Source of the DNA: Curtobacterium sp. MCLR17_007 | GTDB lineage: Bacteria; Actinomycetota; Actinomycetes; Actinomycetales; Microbacteriaceae | Direction of reading: 5' to 3' | Length of the DNA stretch: 64,000 nt | Assembly: GCF_003234655.2 (NCBI RefSeq) | Contig: NZ_CP126271.1 | Location: forward strand, 3,100,001 to 3,164,000 | In this document: in pieces, positions 1 through 10,226 of the stretch | Layout of the letters: the number at the start of each line of letters is the position of its first letter | Numbering within the stretch: position 1 is the first letter of the stretch | Program-made: the position numbers and the translations under genes | Notes under the pieces: generated by a model | Database searches by the model: none | Told to the model about the DNA's origin: nothing | Seen by the model: only the letters and a program-made list of their open reading frames with translations

Positions 1-372
1 CACCCGCTTCGGCCAGATCGCTGAACTGGGCCGCGATGACCTGCTCGGGATCATGTGCCAGATCCGTCCCGGACGCGGGGACCAATCGACTTGACTCGAG
101 GAGCATCGTCACCTCTGCGGAGCGGTTCACGAAGGAGGGAGGCCGGGAGTTCGCGAACCATCCCCGGCTCACCTTGCGCCACCGCCACAGGACCAACGGA
201 AGGAATGCGGCGAGCAGACCGACGGGGACCAGCAGGGAGATCCACAGAGACTGCTCGTCCCACGCGGTGGTGGACGGGTTCCAGCCCCACCGCATCAGCT
301 TGACGAGGTGGTAGAGCGGGTTCTGAACGGCGAGTCCGGCCAGCCAAGTGGGCAGTGTGCTCACTGGCCAAG
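1..372 (-). pseudogene. C-terminal fragment of a membrane protein, runs off the left edge
   Basis: Read on the minus strand from about 372 down to 1, one frame stays open and gives a membrane-protein-like stretch. It begins STLPTWLAGLAVQNPLYHLV, then has a hydrophobic segment WISLLVPVGLLAAFLPLVLW followed by basic residues and a polar tail. The LPxWL...NPLxHLV pattern resembles the last part of ABC-2-type permeases, but this is a weak resemblance. No credible start is visible: upstream (higher coordinates) the frame turns into arginine-rich nonsense and abuts an unrelated plus-strand fragment. I read it as the truncated 3' part of a gene whose end lies outside the window. Product uncertain. 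Confidence 0.35.
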
Positions 373-390
373 CCGCGTCGCTCAGACGCT

Positions 391-504
391 GTCGCACCGG
401 TCGCGCTCTTCGTCGGCGGCATGCTGATCTTCCCGGCGGGGGCGGTCATCCTCCGGCCGCTCGGTGGCCTGTCATCCCTTCCCCGGGGCCATCACAGACC
501 GACG
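391..504 (+). pseudogene. Gene remnant resembling a small multi-TM protein (DUF7010-like)
   Basis: The plus frame starting near 391 encodes VAPVALFVGGMLIFPAGAVI followed by a leucine/arginine-rich stretch and LPRGHH. The pattern PVALFVGGMxIFP...LPxGH resembles the conserved segment of small integral membrane proteins I know as DUF7010. After about residue 38 the frame turns into low-complexity arginine-rich sequence with no family resemblance, and nothing upstream of 391 looks like its N-terminus. It is therefore a remnant of roughly 40 codons, joined on its left to the minus-strand fragment at 1-372. Family name from memory; the remnant status is inferred. Confidence 0.4.
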
Positions 505-564
505 AACTCACTCGTCAGCAGTTCGGTGAGCACCCGGCGACGGCATCCGATTCGAACATGCAGC

Positions 565-1842
565 TCACGCCCGGTTCGCCGCCGCCCTCGCGGCATACCC
601 CCACGCGATGAGCGCACCGACGACCAGCACCGTCGAGAAGATCGCGATCGCACCGTTCACCCCGAGCAACGTGCCGACCACACCGAGCGTCACACCACCG
701 CCGGTCCGCAACCCCGACGCGAACATCCCGAACACGCCGAGCGTCCGCCCACGCTCGCCCGCCGTCGCCTCGAGCTGCACCAGGCTCTGCGCGATCGACA
801 TCGAGGCGATCTCCCCCATGCCCGCGATGACGAGCACCACGAGGGCGACCACGACGCTCGACGTCAGCGAGAACGCGAGCACCGCGCCACCGAACACCAC
901 CGTCGCCAGGACAGCGGCGCGCAGCGACGGCTTCAACAGCCCGGTCGCCTCCAGCAGGAAGCCACCGACCACTCCCCCGAGGCCCATCGCGAACAACAGC
1001 GCACCGTACGTGGCATCCGCGCCGGAACGGCCCGCCAGCCCGTTCGCGAACTCCGGCATCGCCGAAGGCAGGGCGTTGCCGACGGTGATCGCCACCAACC
1101 CGCCGATCACGATCATCGCGACGATGACGTGGTTCGACCCGATGCTGCGGAGCACACGCACGACCTCACGAGCCGTCATCCGCGGTACCGCGTCGAGGTC
1201 GGCGGCGTCGCGCACGTGCCCGGTGAAGCGCGTCCGGCCCATCTGGACCATCATCGGCAGGTAGAGCAGCACGTTGACGAAGATGCCGACCGTCGGTCCG
1301 AGCTGCAGCAGGAGCACCGACCCGACGACCGGGCCCAGCAGGATGCCGAGGCTCTGGAACGTCGAGTTCATCCGCACCGCGCTGGGCAGGTCGCGCTTCT
1401 CGACGAAGTCGTGCAGGAGCATCTGCTCGGCCGGGGCCCACAACGCGCCCGCAGCACCGTGGCCGAGCAACAGGACGCACGCCCATCCGACGCTGAGCGA
1501 ATCGGTCAGGAACAGCACGCCCCACCCGATCGACACCAGCATGAACAGCGCCTGCGCGACCTGGATGATCCGGCGGCAGTCGTACTTCTCCGCGAGTGAA
1601 CCGGACCACACCGAGAGGAGCAGGAACGGCAACCAGTGACTGATCACCTGGAACCCGACCAGCGTCGGCGAGTGGAACGTCTGCCACAGCACCCAGTAGC
1701 TGATGACGTGCTCGGTGTTGTCCGCCATCATCGACAGCCCCGACGTGAACAGGTACGGACGGGAGCTCCGGTTCCGGAGTGCTGCGAAGCGCCGCGGTCC
1801 CGTCGTCCGCACGTCGGGAACGGGTGGCTCGAACTCAGTCAT
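565..1842 (-). CDS. MFS transporter, enterobactin-exporter (EntS)-like
   Basis: A 425-residue polytopic membrane protein with about 12 hydrophobic segments, of the major facilitator superfamily MFS_3/EntS-like type, which exports small molecules or siderophores by proton antiport. N-terminal soluble stretch of about 35 residues, then the first membrane segment near SGLSMMADNTEHVISYWVLW; typical cytoplasmic loop SLAEKYDCRRI after TM2. I chose ATG at 1842 because GGAG lies 8 bases upstream; the frame stays open further but without a ribosome site. It stands alone, with broken genes on its 3' side and the A+T-rich ATPase gene upstream in the same orientation (205-base gap). Substrate cannot be told from sequence. 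Confidence 0.85.
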   Translation of the reverse strand: MTEFEPPVPDVRTTGPRRFAALRNRSSRPYLFTSGLSMMADNTEHVISYWVLWQTFHSPTLVGFQVISHWLPFLLLSVWSGSLAEKYDCRRIIQVAQALFMLVSIGWGVLFLTDSLSVGWACVLLLGHGAAGALWAPAEQMLLHDFVEKRDLPSAVRMNSTFQSLGILLGPVVGSVLLLQLGPTVGIFVNVLLYLPMMVQMGRTRFTGHVRDAADLDAVPRMTAREVVRVLRSIGSNHVIVAMIVIGGLVAITVGNALPSAMPEFANGLAGRSGADATYGALLFAMGLGGVVGGFLLEATGLLKPSLRAAVLATVVFGGAVLAFSLTSSVVVALVVLVIAGMGEIASMSIAQSLVQLEATAGERGRTLGVFGMFASGLRTGGGVTLGVVGTLLGVNGAIAIFSTVLVVGALIAWGYAARAAANRA

Positions 1843-2047
1843 GCAAGGCGCTCCGATGAAGGCCGGTCGGTCGGTCGACCATACGACGTTCCTCCATGAC
1901 AATAACGCCTGACGCCGCGAGGACTACCGCCAGGCCGAAACAGCACTGCCAGTGACCTTCCTAATCAATTACCCGACAGAGATGCCCATTTGGCAATCCA
2001 CAACCGTCCGGTAATGACAACACCAACCCGCGCCGCCAGGAAACCCA

Positions 2048-3523
2048 TCACCATTTCAGATTGAACGCATAAACTAGAGAGGTGTGTAGCTCCCATGGGC
2101 CATGAGGGTTGAACTGATTCGCATCGCGGCGATGATAGAACTGCGTGTAGCCGGAGTTAGGATCATAATTACCCAGCGCCCCTTGGATGTATAAATACTC
2201 TCCTAGCTCCGCCAGCGGCAGCGCCTCTGGCATCGACGCGGCTTTAAACGCATCCGCAAATTGGTTCCGATTAACTCGCCGCTTCTTCAATGCGCTAAAG
2301 AAGCGAGGAATCGCGGTGATAACCTCGTCCTTGAGCAGTCCATGCGCCTCTGATTCGAGCTCATTCAGAAAATGATTGCGCGCGAACTCATCACGTGCCT
2401 TACGTACAGAACTCGCGGTCGGCAGTTGCCCTTTAAGCGTTTGCGATTGAATTGACTGGAAAAGCATACTAAAATCCCGCGGAGTGTATCTCGTCGATTC
2501 AACCAAAAACCGCAAACCCGGAACATGCCCGCCTGACCCAACAGGTACACTCCGGGGCACCGTCCCGATTAGATCTTGCTTGCTAATCTCCGCTTTCTTT
2601 GCGAGATAATCCCAAAGAGCAACATCTTTTACGTCGGCAGCTTCCGACCCCCATTCGATCCGGATACTCGAATCCGCAAGAATCTCTGCACTGTCCGAAA
2701 ACCTGACACGGCGAAACACGTCAGACCGACACATGATAAGCAGATAGAGATTACTACCCGTGAACCTGGTATTCAGCTCGTTCCCCACGCGAATGAGCGA
2801 CGCGACCGTGTCCCAATATGCCCGATTGTCTCCGATCGACTTGTCGAGACCATCGATGGACAGAAGATGACGGCTGACAGTCTCATCGCGGAGCACAAGA
2901 GCAAGAAGTGCATTGGCTATCTGGGCCGGACTCCACTGATCGGATTCCCATGCTCGGTCTTCCCGGCCCGCGTTCATGCCAAGCCCGGAGAAGAGGGCGG
3001 AAAACCCGGCGGAAATCTTTCGCTCTCGAACTTTACGGAGAACATTGGGGTAGTCGCGATCTGCAAGACCAACATCCTCGAGTTTTTGCATTAGGGCAGC
3101 CGCCTTCGTATCACGAGCGATCGAACTGCCGTTGTCACGAGAAAGAGACGACAAGAATTTGATAGCAATAAAAAGCCGCCATGCCGCATCTGTAGCAGTC
3201 GTGACATCGTGACTGACGAGCTGGCCAGTGATCGTGCTCAATGGGTTTTGAGTCTGATTGACCTGATCGAAGTCAATGTAGTCGGAATACACAAGGTCTA
3301 TTCCCGCCGCCCTTCGCCAGCTGAGGTCTACGTACCTTGCAGCCGCGCTCTTCCCCGAGCCTTTCGGTCCCAAAAGCAAAAATCGCTCATGATTTGCCAC
3401 CCGTGCTGGTATGTCATAGCGATCAAAATATGTACGAAAGAACTTTTCGGGATCAGCCGCATAATCCTTTTCAGCGGACGCACGGCCAAAGTACAATTTT
3501 TGGAATTCGTCTCCATGGATCAA
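2048..3523 (-). CDS. P-loop ATPase, Sll1717-like (KAP/STAND-type)
   Basis: A 491-residue soluble protein. Walker A GPKGSGKS at residues 52-59 and a Walker B-like HLLSIDGLDKS around 219-229 make it a P-loop NTPase. The short N-terminus, the position of Walker A and the long alpha-helical C-terminal part resemble the Sll1717 family, several members of which sit in bacterial immune loci; that link is family knowledge and not shown here. Start is TTG at 3523, with AAGGAGG 11 bases upstream. Base composition is near 50% G+C, far below the neighbours, and codons such as AAA, ATA and AGA are frequent, which suggests recent transfer. No partner nuclease, toxin or methylase lies next to it. A perfect 14-base palindrome lies 122 bases upstream. 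Confidence 0.75.
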   Translation of the reverse strand: MIHGDEFQKLYFGRASAEKDYAADPEKFFRTYFDRYDIPARVANHERFLLLGPKGSGKSAAARYVDLSWRRAAGIDLVYSDYIDFDQVNQTQNPLSTITGQLVSHDVTTATDAAWRLFIAIKFLSSLSRDNGSSIARDTKAAALMQKLEDVGLADRDYPNVLRKVRERKISAGFSALFSGLGMNAGREDRAWESDQWSPAQIANALLALVLRDETVSRHLLSIDGLDKSIGDNRAYWDTVASLIRVGNELNTRFTGSNLYLLIMCRSDVFRRVRFSDSAEILADSSIRIEWGSEAADVKDVALWDYLAKKAEISKQDLIGTVPRSVPVGSGGHVPGLRFLVESTRYTPRDFSMLFQSIQSQTLKGQLPTASSVRKARDEFARNHFLNELESEAHGLLKDEVITAIPRFFSALKKRRVNRNQFADAFKAASMPEALPLAELGEYLYIQGALGNYDPNSGYTQFYHRRDANQFNPHGPWELHTSLVYAFNLKW

Positions 3524-3644
3524 TCTAGATCACCCCTCCTTGAGGATCTTTCCATCCCGCGGGGCGATAGTCCAGGTTCAATTCGCGGGCGTACGTCTAC
3601 AAATCCCATTTGCGTGTGATGTTTCAGCTAATCGTGGTGCCTCG

Positions 3645-3658
3645 TCAAGTATACTTGA
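3645..3658. promoter_or_regulatory. Perfect 14-bp palindrome, candidate operator
   Basis: TCAAGTATACTTGA is a perfect inverted repeat in the spacer upstream of the minus-strand ATPase gene and 67 bases past the nrdF terminator. It may bind a dimeric repressor. No regulator gene is adjacent, so the function is a guess. Confidence 0.35.
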
Positions 3659-3724
3659 AATATCATTGGGATACATGCTCCTCGTTTCGAGGAAACTTTG
3701 AATCTCAACCGAGCCCAAAACGAC

Positions 3725-3756
3725 GAAACCCCGCAGCCGATCGGCGGCGGGGTTTC
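3725..3756 (-). terminator. Rho-independent terminator of nrdHIEF
   Basis: GAAACCCCGC at 3725-3734 pairs with GCGGGGTTTC at 3747-3756, and the interior GCCGATCGGC is itself self-complementary. On the minus strand the hairpin follows the nrdF stop by about 20 bases and is followed by TTTT. Confidence 0.85.
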
Positions 3757-3775
3757 CGTCGGTGCTCAGTGAAAC

Positions 3776-4873
<1,098 letters not shown>

Positions 4874-7027
4874 TCACAGCATGCAGCTGACGCAGCCCTC
4901 GACCTCGGTGCCCTCGAGGGCGAGCTGGCGCAGGCGGATGTAGTAGATCGTCTTGATGCCCTTGCGCCATGCGTAGATCTGGGCCTTGTTGATGTCACGC
5001 GTGGTGGCGGTGTCCTTGAAGAACAGCGTCAGGGACAGGCCCTGGTCCACGTGCTGCGTCGCCGCGGCGTACGTGTCGATGATCTTCTCGGCACCGATCT
5101 CGTACGCGTCCTGGTAGTAGTCCAGGTTGTCGTTCGTCATGAACGGCGCCGGGTAGTAGACGCGGCCGAGCTTGCCTTCCTTGCGGATCTCGATCTTCGA
5201 CGCGATCGGGTGGATCGACGACGTCGAGTGGTTGATGTACGAGATCGAACCGGTCGGCGGGACTGCCTGCAGGTTCTGGTTGTAGATGCCGTGCTGCTGG
5301 ATGGACGCCTTCAGCGCCTTCCAGTCGTCCTGCGTCGGGATCGTGATGTTCGCGTTGTCGAACAGCGATGCGACGCGCTGGGTCGCCGGCGTCCACGCCT
5401 GGTCGGTGTACTTGTCGAAGAACTCACCCGACGCGTACTTCGAGTCACGGAAGCCGTCGAAGGTCTCCCCCGTCTCGATCGCGATGTTGTTCGAGGCGCG
5501 CAGGGCGTGGAACAGCACCGTGTAGAAGTAGATGTTCGTGAAGTCGATGCCCTCTTCGGAGCCGTAGTACACGCGCTCACGAGCCAGGTAGCCGTGCAGG
5601 TTCATCTGGCCCAGGCCGATGGCGTGCGACTTGTCGTTGCCGTCCTCGACGGAGCGGACCGACGAGATGTGCGACATCTGCGACACCGAGGTCAGGCCGC
5701 GGATGGCGGTCTCGATGGTCTTGCCGAAGTCGGGCGAGTCCATCGTCAGCGCGATGTTCAGCGACCCGAGGTTGCAGGAGATGTCCTTGCCGATCTCCTT
5801 GTAGGACAGGTCCTCGTTGAAGGTGGTCGGGGTGTTCACCTGCAGGATCTCGGAGCACAGGTTCGACATGTTGATCCGGCCCTTGATCGGGTTGGCCTTG
5901 TTCACCGTGTCCTCGAACACGATGTACGGGTAGCCCGACTCGAACTGGATCTCCGCGATGGTCTGGAAGAACTCGCGCGCCTTGATCTTCGTCTTCTTGA
6001 TGCGCGAGTCGTCGACCATCGCGCGGTAGTTCTCGGAGATCGGGACGTCGCCGAAGGGGACGCCGTAGACCTTCTCGACGTCGTACGGCGAGAACAGGTA
6101 CATGTCCTCGTTGTTCTTCGCGAGCTCGAACGTGATGTCCGGCACGACGACGCCGAGGGACAGCGTCTTGATGCGGATCTTCTCGTCGGCGTTCTCGCGC
6201 TTGGTGTCGAGGAACTTCATGATGTCCGGGTGGTGGGCGCTGAGGTAGACCGCACCGGCACCCTGACGCGCACCGAGCTGGTTCGCGTAGGAGAAGGAGT
6301 CTTCCAGCAGCTTCATCACGGGGATAATGCCCGAGGACTGGTTCTCGATCTGCTTGATCGGGGCGCCGGCCTCGCGGATGTTGGAGAGCAGCAGGGCCAC
6401 GCCGCCGCCGCGCTTCGAGAGCTGCAGCGAGGAGTTGATCCCGCGGGAGATCGACTCCATGTTGTCTTCGATGCGCAGCAAGAAGCAGGAGACGAGCTCA
6501 CCGCGCTGCGCCTTCGCGGTGTTGAGGAACGTCGGGGTGGCGGGCTGGAAGCGGCCGGCGACGATCTCCTCGACGAGGTCGATCGCGAGCTGCTCGTTGC
6601 CCTGGGCCAGACCGAGCGCGGTCATGACGACGCGGTCCTCGAAGCGCTCCAGGTACCGCTTGCCGTCGAACGTCTTGAGCGTGTAGCTCGTGTAGTACTT
6701 GAACGCACCGAGGAACGTCTGGAACCGGAACTTCTTGGAGTACGCCAGGTCGTTGAGCTGCTGGATGAACTCGAGCGAGTACTGGTCGATCGTCGCCTGC
6801 TCGTAGTACTCGTTCTCGACCAGGTAGTCCAGCCGCTCCTTCAGGTTGTGGAAGAAGACGGTGTTCTGGTTGACGTGCTGCAGGAAGAACTGCTTGGCAG
6901 CTTCGCGGTCCTTGTCGAACTGGATGTTGCCGTTCGCGTCGTAGAGGTTGAGCATCGCGTTGAGGGAGTGGTAGTCCATCCCCGTCGTCGGCGACGTCAG
7001 ATCGACGTCTGCAACTGCTGCGTCCAA
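4874..7027 (-). CDS. nrdE: Ribonucleotide reductase class Ib, large subunit NrdE
   Basis: The catalytic subunit reduces NDPs to dNDPs using NrdH as electron donor. Conserved stretches are intact: [20 protein letters not shown] near the N-terminus, [25 protein letters not shown] (active-site cysteine region), and the C-terminal redox pair in EGCVSCML, which matches the usual NrdE end. The start is uncertain. TTG at 7027 overlaps the nrdI end by 31 bases and gives 717 residues. ATG at 6979 gives 701 residues beginning [10 protein letters not shown], but has only GACGGGG directly before it. The overlap with nrdI implies translational coupling. Confidence 0.95.
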   Translation of the reverse strand: MDAAVADVDLTSPTTGMDYHSLNAMLNLYDANGNIQFDKDREAAKQFFLQHVNQNTVFFHNLKERLDYLVENEYYEQATIDQYSLEFIQQLNDLAYSKKFRFQTFLGAFKYYTSYTLKTFDGKRYLERFEDRVVMTALGLAQGNEQLAIDLVEEIVAGRFQPATPTFLNTAKAQRGELVSCFLLRIEDNMESISRGINSSLQLSKRGGGVALLLSNIREAGAPIKQIENQSSGIIPVMKLLEDSFSYANQLGARQGAGAVYLSAHHPDIMKFLDTKRENADEKIRIKTLSLGVVVPDITFELAKNNEDMYLFSPYDVEKVYGVPFGDVPISENYRAMVDDSRIKKTKIKAREFFQTIAEIQFESGYPYIVFEDTVNKANPIKGRINMSNLCSEILQVNTPTTFNEDLSYKEIGKDISCNLGSLNIALTMDSPDFGKTIETAIRGLTSVSQMSHISSVRSVEDGNDKSHAIGLGQMNLHGYLARERVYYGSEEGIDFTNIYFYTVLFHALRASNNIAIETGETFDGFRDSKYASGEFFDKYTDQAWTPATQRVASLFDNANITIPTQDDWKALKASIQQHGIYNQNLQAVPPTGSISYINHSTSSIHPIASKIEIRKEGKLGRVYYPAPFMTNDNLDYYQDAYEIGAEKIIDTYAAATQHVDQGLSLTLFFKDTATTRDINKAQIYAWRKGIKTIYYIRLRQLALEGTEVEGCVSCML

Positions 7028-7413
7028 AATGCATCCAATCCTGAGTTGACCGCGGACACGTCGTCCGGCGTGCCGAAGAGTTCGAAGCGGTAGAGCACGG
7101 GCACGTGGCACTTGCGAGCGACCACGTCGCCCGCCAGCCCGTAGGCCTCACCGAAGTTCGTGTTCCCCCCGACGACGACGCCCCGGATCAGTGACCGGTT
7201 GTGTTCGTCGTTGAGGAACTTGATGACCTGCTTGGGGACCGCTCCCTCGCCGTTGCCGCCACCGTAGGTGGGGAGGACGAGGACGTACGGTTCGTCCACG
7301 TGCAGGAACGGTTCGCTCGGGTAGAGCGGGATCCGGTCCGCGTCGCGGCCGAGCTTCTCGATGAAGCGTGCGGTGTACCCGGACACGCTCGAGAAGTAGA
7401 CGAGTCGGCTCAT
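6997..7413 (-). CDS. nrdI: NrdI flavodoxin-like protein
   Basis: A 138-residue flavodoxin-like protein that supplies oxidant to assemble the Mn(III)2-tyrosyl radical of NrdF. It shows the family N-terminus [19 protein letters not shown] and the FMN-binding LPTYGGGN loop, then [15 protein letters not shown]. It lies between nrdH and nrdE; its 3' end overlaps the probable TTG start of nrdE. Start ATG at 7413. Confidence 0.96.
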   Translation of the reverse strand: MSRLVYFSSVSGYTARFIEKLGRDADRIPLYPSEPFLHVDEPYVLVLPTYGGGNGEGAVPKQVIKFLNDEHNRSLIRGVVVGGNTNFGEAYGLAGDVVARKCHVPVLYRFELFGTPDDVSAVNSGLDAFWTQQLQTSI

Positions 7414-7464
7414 GCTGCGCTCCCCGTGGAGAAGGTGCGGACTGACGGACCGGAGGGTGTCCCG

Positions 7465-7507
7465 GGGTGGTGGGTCGAGCCTCCTGATCGAGTTCGGTCC
7501 ACCACCC
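7465..7507 (-). other. Hairpin in the nrdH-nrdI spacer
   Basis: GGGTGGTGG at 7465-7473 can pair with CCACCACCC at 7499-7507 in the 111-base gap between nrdH and nrdI. It lacks a U-tract. It might set mRNA processing or partial read-through that makes more nrdH than nrdIEF message; this is inference. Confidence 0.35.
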
Positions 7508-7524
7508 GCCGGACGGGTGACGCG

Positions 7525-7758
7525 TTACGCCAGTTCGGCGCTGAGCGTGGCGATCTTGTCGGGGCGGAAGCCCGACCAGTGGTCGTCGTCGGTGACGACG
7601 ACGGGGGCCTGCAGGTAGCCGAGGCTCTTGACGTGCTCGAGCGCGGCTTCGTCCGTGGAGACGTCGTGCACCTCGTACTCGATGCCCTTGTTGTCGAGGG
7701 CCCGGTACGTCGCGGTGCACTGGACGCAGGACGGCTTGGTGTAGACGGTGACGGCCAT
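7525..7758 (-). CDS. nrdH: Glutaredoxin-like NrdH-redoxin
   Basis: A 77-residue thioredoxin-fold protein, the electron donor for NrdE. The active site is CVQC at residues 11-14 (TKPSCVQCTAT), with the family-typical GYLQAPVVV cis-proline region and the end HWSGFRPDKIATL. It is the first gene of nrdHIEF. Start ATG at 7758; the upstream spacer contains a NrdR-type box about 64 bases before the start. Confidence 0.97.
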   Translation of the reverse strand: MAVTVYTKPSCVQCTATYRALDNKGIEYEVHDVSTDEAALEHVKSLGYLQAPVVVTDDDHWSGFRPDKIATLSAELA

Positions 7759-7821
7759 GTTTACCCCTGGTTCTGGGCTCGAATCCGGGCCCGAAGTTCT
7801 GGTGCTGTGCTGAGCACGACG

Positions 7822-7837
7822 CTACTACATGTTGTGC
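7822..7837 (-). promoter_or_regulatory. NrdR box upstream of nrdHIEF
   Basis: On the minus strand the 16-mer GCACAACATGTAGTAG matches the NrdR consensus acaCwAtATATwGtgt at most of the conserved positions. It lies 64-79 bases upstream of nrdH. NrdR is the ATP-cone repressor of ribonucleotide reductase genes and usually binds paired boxes. A second, much weaker candidate is near 7868-7883. The nrdR gene itself is not in the window. Confidence 0.6.
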
Positions 7838-8124
7838 TCGATGATCGGTTGGACCACTAGAGGAAGTGTTACACCCCTGTAGTTCTCCACAACGCCATCC
7901 ACAGTCTGTGGATTCCCCACAGCCCCGGATTTCCGCCAGTGTGGCAGCGACCACCGACACTCCCAACAGCCTGTGGAGGGGGTTGTCCCGAGGTGTGGAA
8001 ACGGACGATCCGTACCCCTGCGTCGGCGTGTCTGAGAACGCCTCGCCGACGGCCTCCCGACCGCGCTCCCCCGGACGGGTGACACGGCCCGCGCGCCTGG
8101 CCGTCCGGTCCGTACACTCCTCTT

Positions 8125-9330
8125 GTGAGTACGTACGGGCCCCTGCTGAAGACCCCCGGGGTGGGTCGTGTGATCGCTGCCCAGCTCACCGCGCGCTTCC
8201 CGTTCGGCATGCTCTCGCTGGCGTACCTGCTGCACGTCGAGCACATCTTCGGCTCGTACGGATCCGCCGGCCTGGTGCTCGCGACCACCAGCGTCGGCCA
8301 GGCCATCGCCGGACCGCTCACCAGCCGCTGGATGGGCAGCTGGGGCATGCGGCCCGTGCTCATCCTGACCAGCCTGGTCGCGCTCGCGAGCATGGGCGTC
8401 ATCGCCTTCGTGCTGATGCCGCTGTGGGCCTACGTCGTCATCGGGTTCATCGGCGGGCTCGCCGTCCCGCCCGTGCAGCCGGCGGTCCGCACCATCTACC
8501 CGAAGATGGTCACGTCGTCGCAGCTCACACCCCTGTTCTCGCTCGACGCCAGCGCGCAGGAGCTGATCTGGGTCGCCGGCCCGGTCATCACCACGTTCGT
8601 CGCGACGCAGATCGGCACCGTCGAGGCGATCGTCGTCGCGATGGTGTTCCTGGTGATCGGCGGGATCTGGTTCATCGCCTCCCCCGAGCTCGGCCGTGTC
8701 CGCATCCCCCGTTCCAAGCGCGCGTTCGGTGTCGTGCTCCGGCGTCCGTCCGTCGTCGTCGCCACGCTGACCGGGCTGCTGCTGATCGGGGCGTGCGCCG
8801 CGGTCGAGGCCGGCGTGATCAGCGCGTTCGGCGAGGGCAGCCCGAACGCCGGCATCGTCCTGGCGATCTTCGCGATCGGCTCGCTCGTCGGCGGGCTGGC
8901 GTTCGGCCACCGCCCCATCGCGCCGAACTCCCTCTGGGCTCGCATGCTCATCGTGTTCATCGGCCTCGGGCTCGCCACGTTCGGCACCGGGTTCTGGTGG
9001 CTCGCGTTCGCGCTGCTCATCGCCGGCGGCGGCATCGCACCGGCGCTGACGGTGATGTTCGGCTCGGTGTCGGCGACGGTGAAGTTCTCCGACACCGCCG
9101 AGGCCTACGGCTGGATGGGCACCGGCCAGCTCATCGGCGCCGCGGGCGGTTCGGCGGTCGCGGGGTTCCTCATCGACCTGCACGGTGCGACGGGCGGACT
9201 GGTCGTCGGTGCGGCGGCCGCGTTCGTGGGGGTGCTGCTGCCGCTGGTCGCGAAGCGGTGGCTCCCCGACCTGCGCGGGCGCGACGCCAGCCCCATCCCC
9301 GACACCGAGCCGGTGGTCCTGCCCACCTGA
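8125..9330 (+). CDS. MFS transporter
   Basis: A 401-residue major facilitator with about 12 hydrophobic segments and no large soluble domain; substrate unknown. After the N-terminal MSTYGPLLKTPGVGRVIAAQ the protein resembles small actinobacterial MFS exporters of the YbfB/AraJ kind. Start GTG at 8125: there is no ribosome site, but TACACT (8113-8118) stands exactly 6 bases upstream, so the message is probably leaderless with its 5' end at the GTG. It is divergent from nrdHIEF (about 365 bases between starts) and followed 74 bases later by an aldo/keto reductase with its own leaderless-type promoter. Confidence 0.85.
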   Translation: MSTYGPLLKTPGVGRVIAAQLTARFPFGMLSLAYLLHVEHIFGSYGSAGLVLATTSVGQAIAGPLTSRWMGSWGMRPVLILTSLVALASMGVIAFVLMPLWAYVVIGFIGGLAVPPVQPAVRTIYPKMVTSSQLTPLFSLDASAQELIWVAGPVITTFVATQIGTVEAIVVAMVFLVIGGIWFIASPELGRVRIPRSKRAFGVVLRRPSVVVATLTGLLLIGACAAVEAGVISAFGEGSPNAGIVLAIFAIGSLVGGLAFGHRPIAPNSLWARMLIVFIGLGLATFGTGFWWLAFALLIAGGGIAPALTVMFGSVSATVKFSDTAEAYGWMGTGQLIGAAGGSAVAGFLIDLHGATGGLVVGAAAAFVGVLLPLVAKRWLPDLRGRDASPIPDTEPVVLPT

Positions 9331-9404
9331 GCGTCACGGTCCGGTTCTCCACAGACCGGACGGGAGGCCCCACTCGCCCCCGCCGCGACCGGCAGGATGG
9401 ACGC

Positions 9405-10223
9405 ATGGTCACCTCCAGCCCCCTCCGCGACGGTCGGAGCATCCCCGCCGTCGGCTTCGGCGTGTACAAGGTCGACGATGCTGAAGCCGCGACCGCGGTC
9501 GGCACCGCCCTCGCCGCCGGGTACCGGCACGTGGACACCGCCGAGATGTACGGCAACGAGCGCGGCGTCGGGGCAGCGGTCCGCGCCTCCGGTCTCGATC
9601 GCGACGACGTGTTCGTGACGACCAAGGTGTGGAACGACCACCAGGGGCGCGATGCGACACTGCGGGCGTTCGACGCCAGCCTCGAGCGGCTGGGGATGGA
9701 CGCCGTCGACCTCTACCTGATCCACTGGCCGGCGGCCGCGAACGACCGCTACATCGAGACCTGGCGCACCCTGGTCGAACTCCACGACTCCGGACGAGCG
9801 CGCAGCATCGGGGTCTCGAACTTCCAGGTCCCGCACCTCGAGCGCCTCATCGACGAGACGGGCCAGGTCCCCGTGCTGAACCAGGTCGAGCGCCACCCAT
9901 GGCTGCCACAGTGTGAGCTCATCGAGTTCCACGCGCGGCACGACATCGTGACCGGAGCCTGGTCGCCGCTCGGTCGCGGGCGACTCGTCGACGAGCCCGT
10001 CCTCACCCGCATCGCCGAGCGGCACGGGGTCAGCGTCGCCCAGGTGCTGGTGCGGTGGAACGTGCAACAGGGGGTCGTAGTGCTGCCGAAGTCGGTGACC
10101 CCGTCGCGCATCCGGTCGAACCTCGACGTCGACGGCTTCGCGCTGACGCAGGACGACCTCGACGCCATCGCGACGCTCGAGTCCGGGCAGCGGACGGGCT
10201 CCCACCCGGACTCGGTGGCGTAG
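9405..10223 (+). CDS. Aldo/keto reductase (2,5-diketo-gluconate reductase-like)
   Basis: A 272-residue NADPH-dependent TIM-barrel oxidoreductase. The catalytic tetrad is visible: Asp and Tyr in HVDTAEMYGNE, Lys in VTTKVWN, His in YLIHWP. Cofactor-binding LPKSVTPSRIRSNLD near the C-terminus indicates NADPH preference. Overall it resembles the AKR5 (DkgA/DkgB) group, which reduces small aldehydes and keto sugars. Start ATG at 9405; CAGGAT ends 6 bases before it, so it may be leaderless. The 4-base gap to the convergent 10227 gene leaves no room for a terminator. Confidence 0.92.
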   Translation: MVTSSPLRDGRSIPAVGFGVYKVDDAEAATAVGTALAAGYRHVDTAEMYGNERGVGAAVRASGLDRDDVFVTTKVWNDHQGRDATLRAFDASLERLGMDAVDLYLIHWPAAANDRYIETWRTLVELHDSGRARSIGVSNFQVPHLERLIDETGQVPVLNQVERHPWLPQCELIEFHARHDIVTGAWSPLGRGRLVDEPVLTRIAERHGVSVAQVLVRWNVQQGVVVLPKSVTPSRIRSNLDVDGFALTQDDLDAIATLESGQRTGSHPDSVA

Positions 10224-10226
10224 CGG

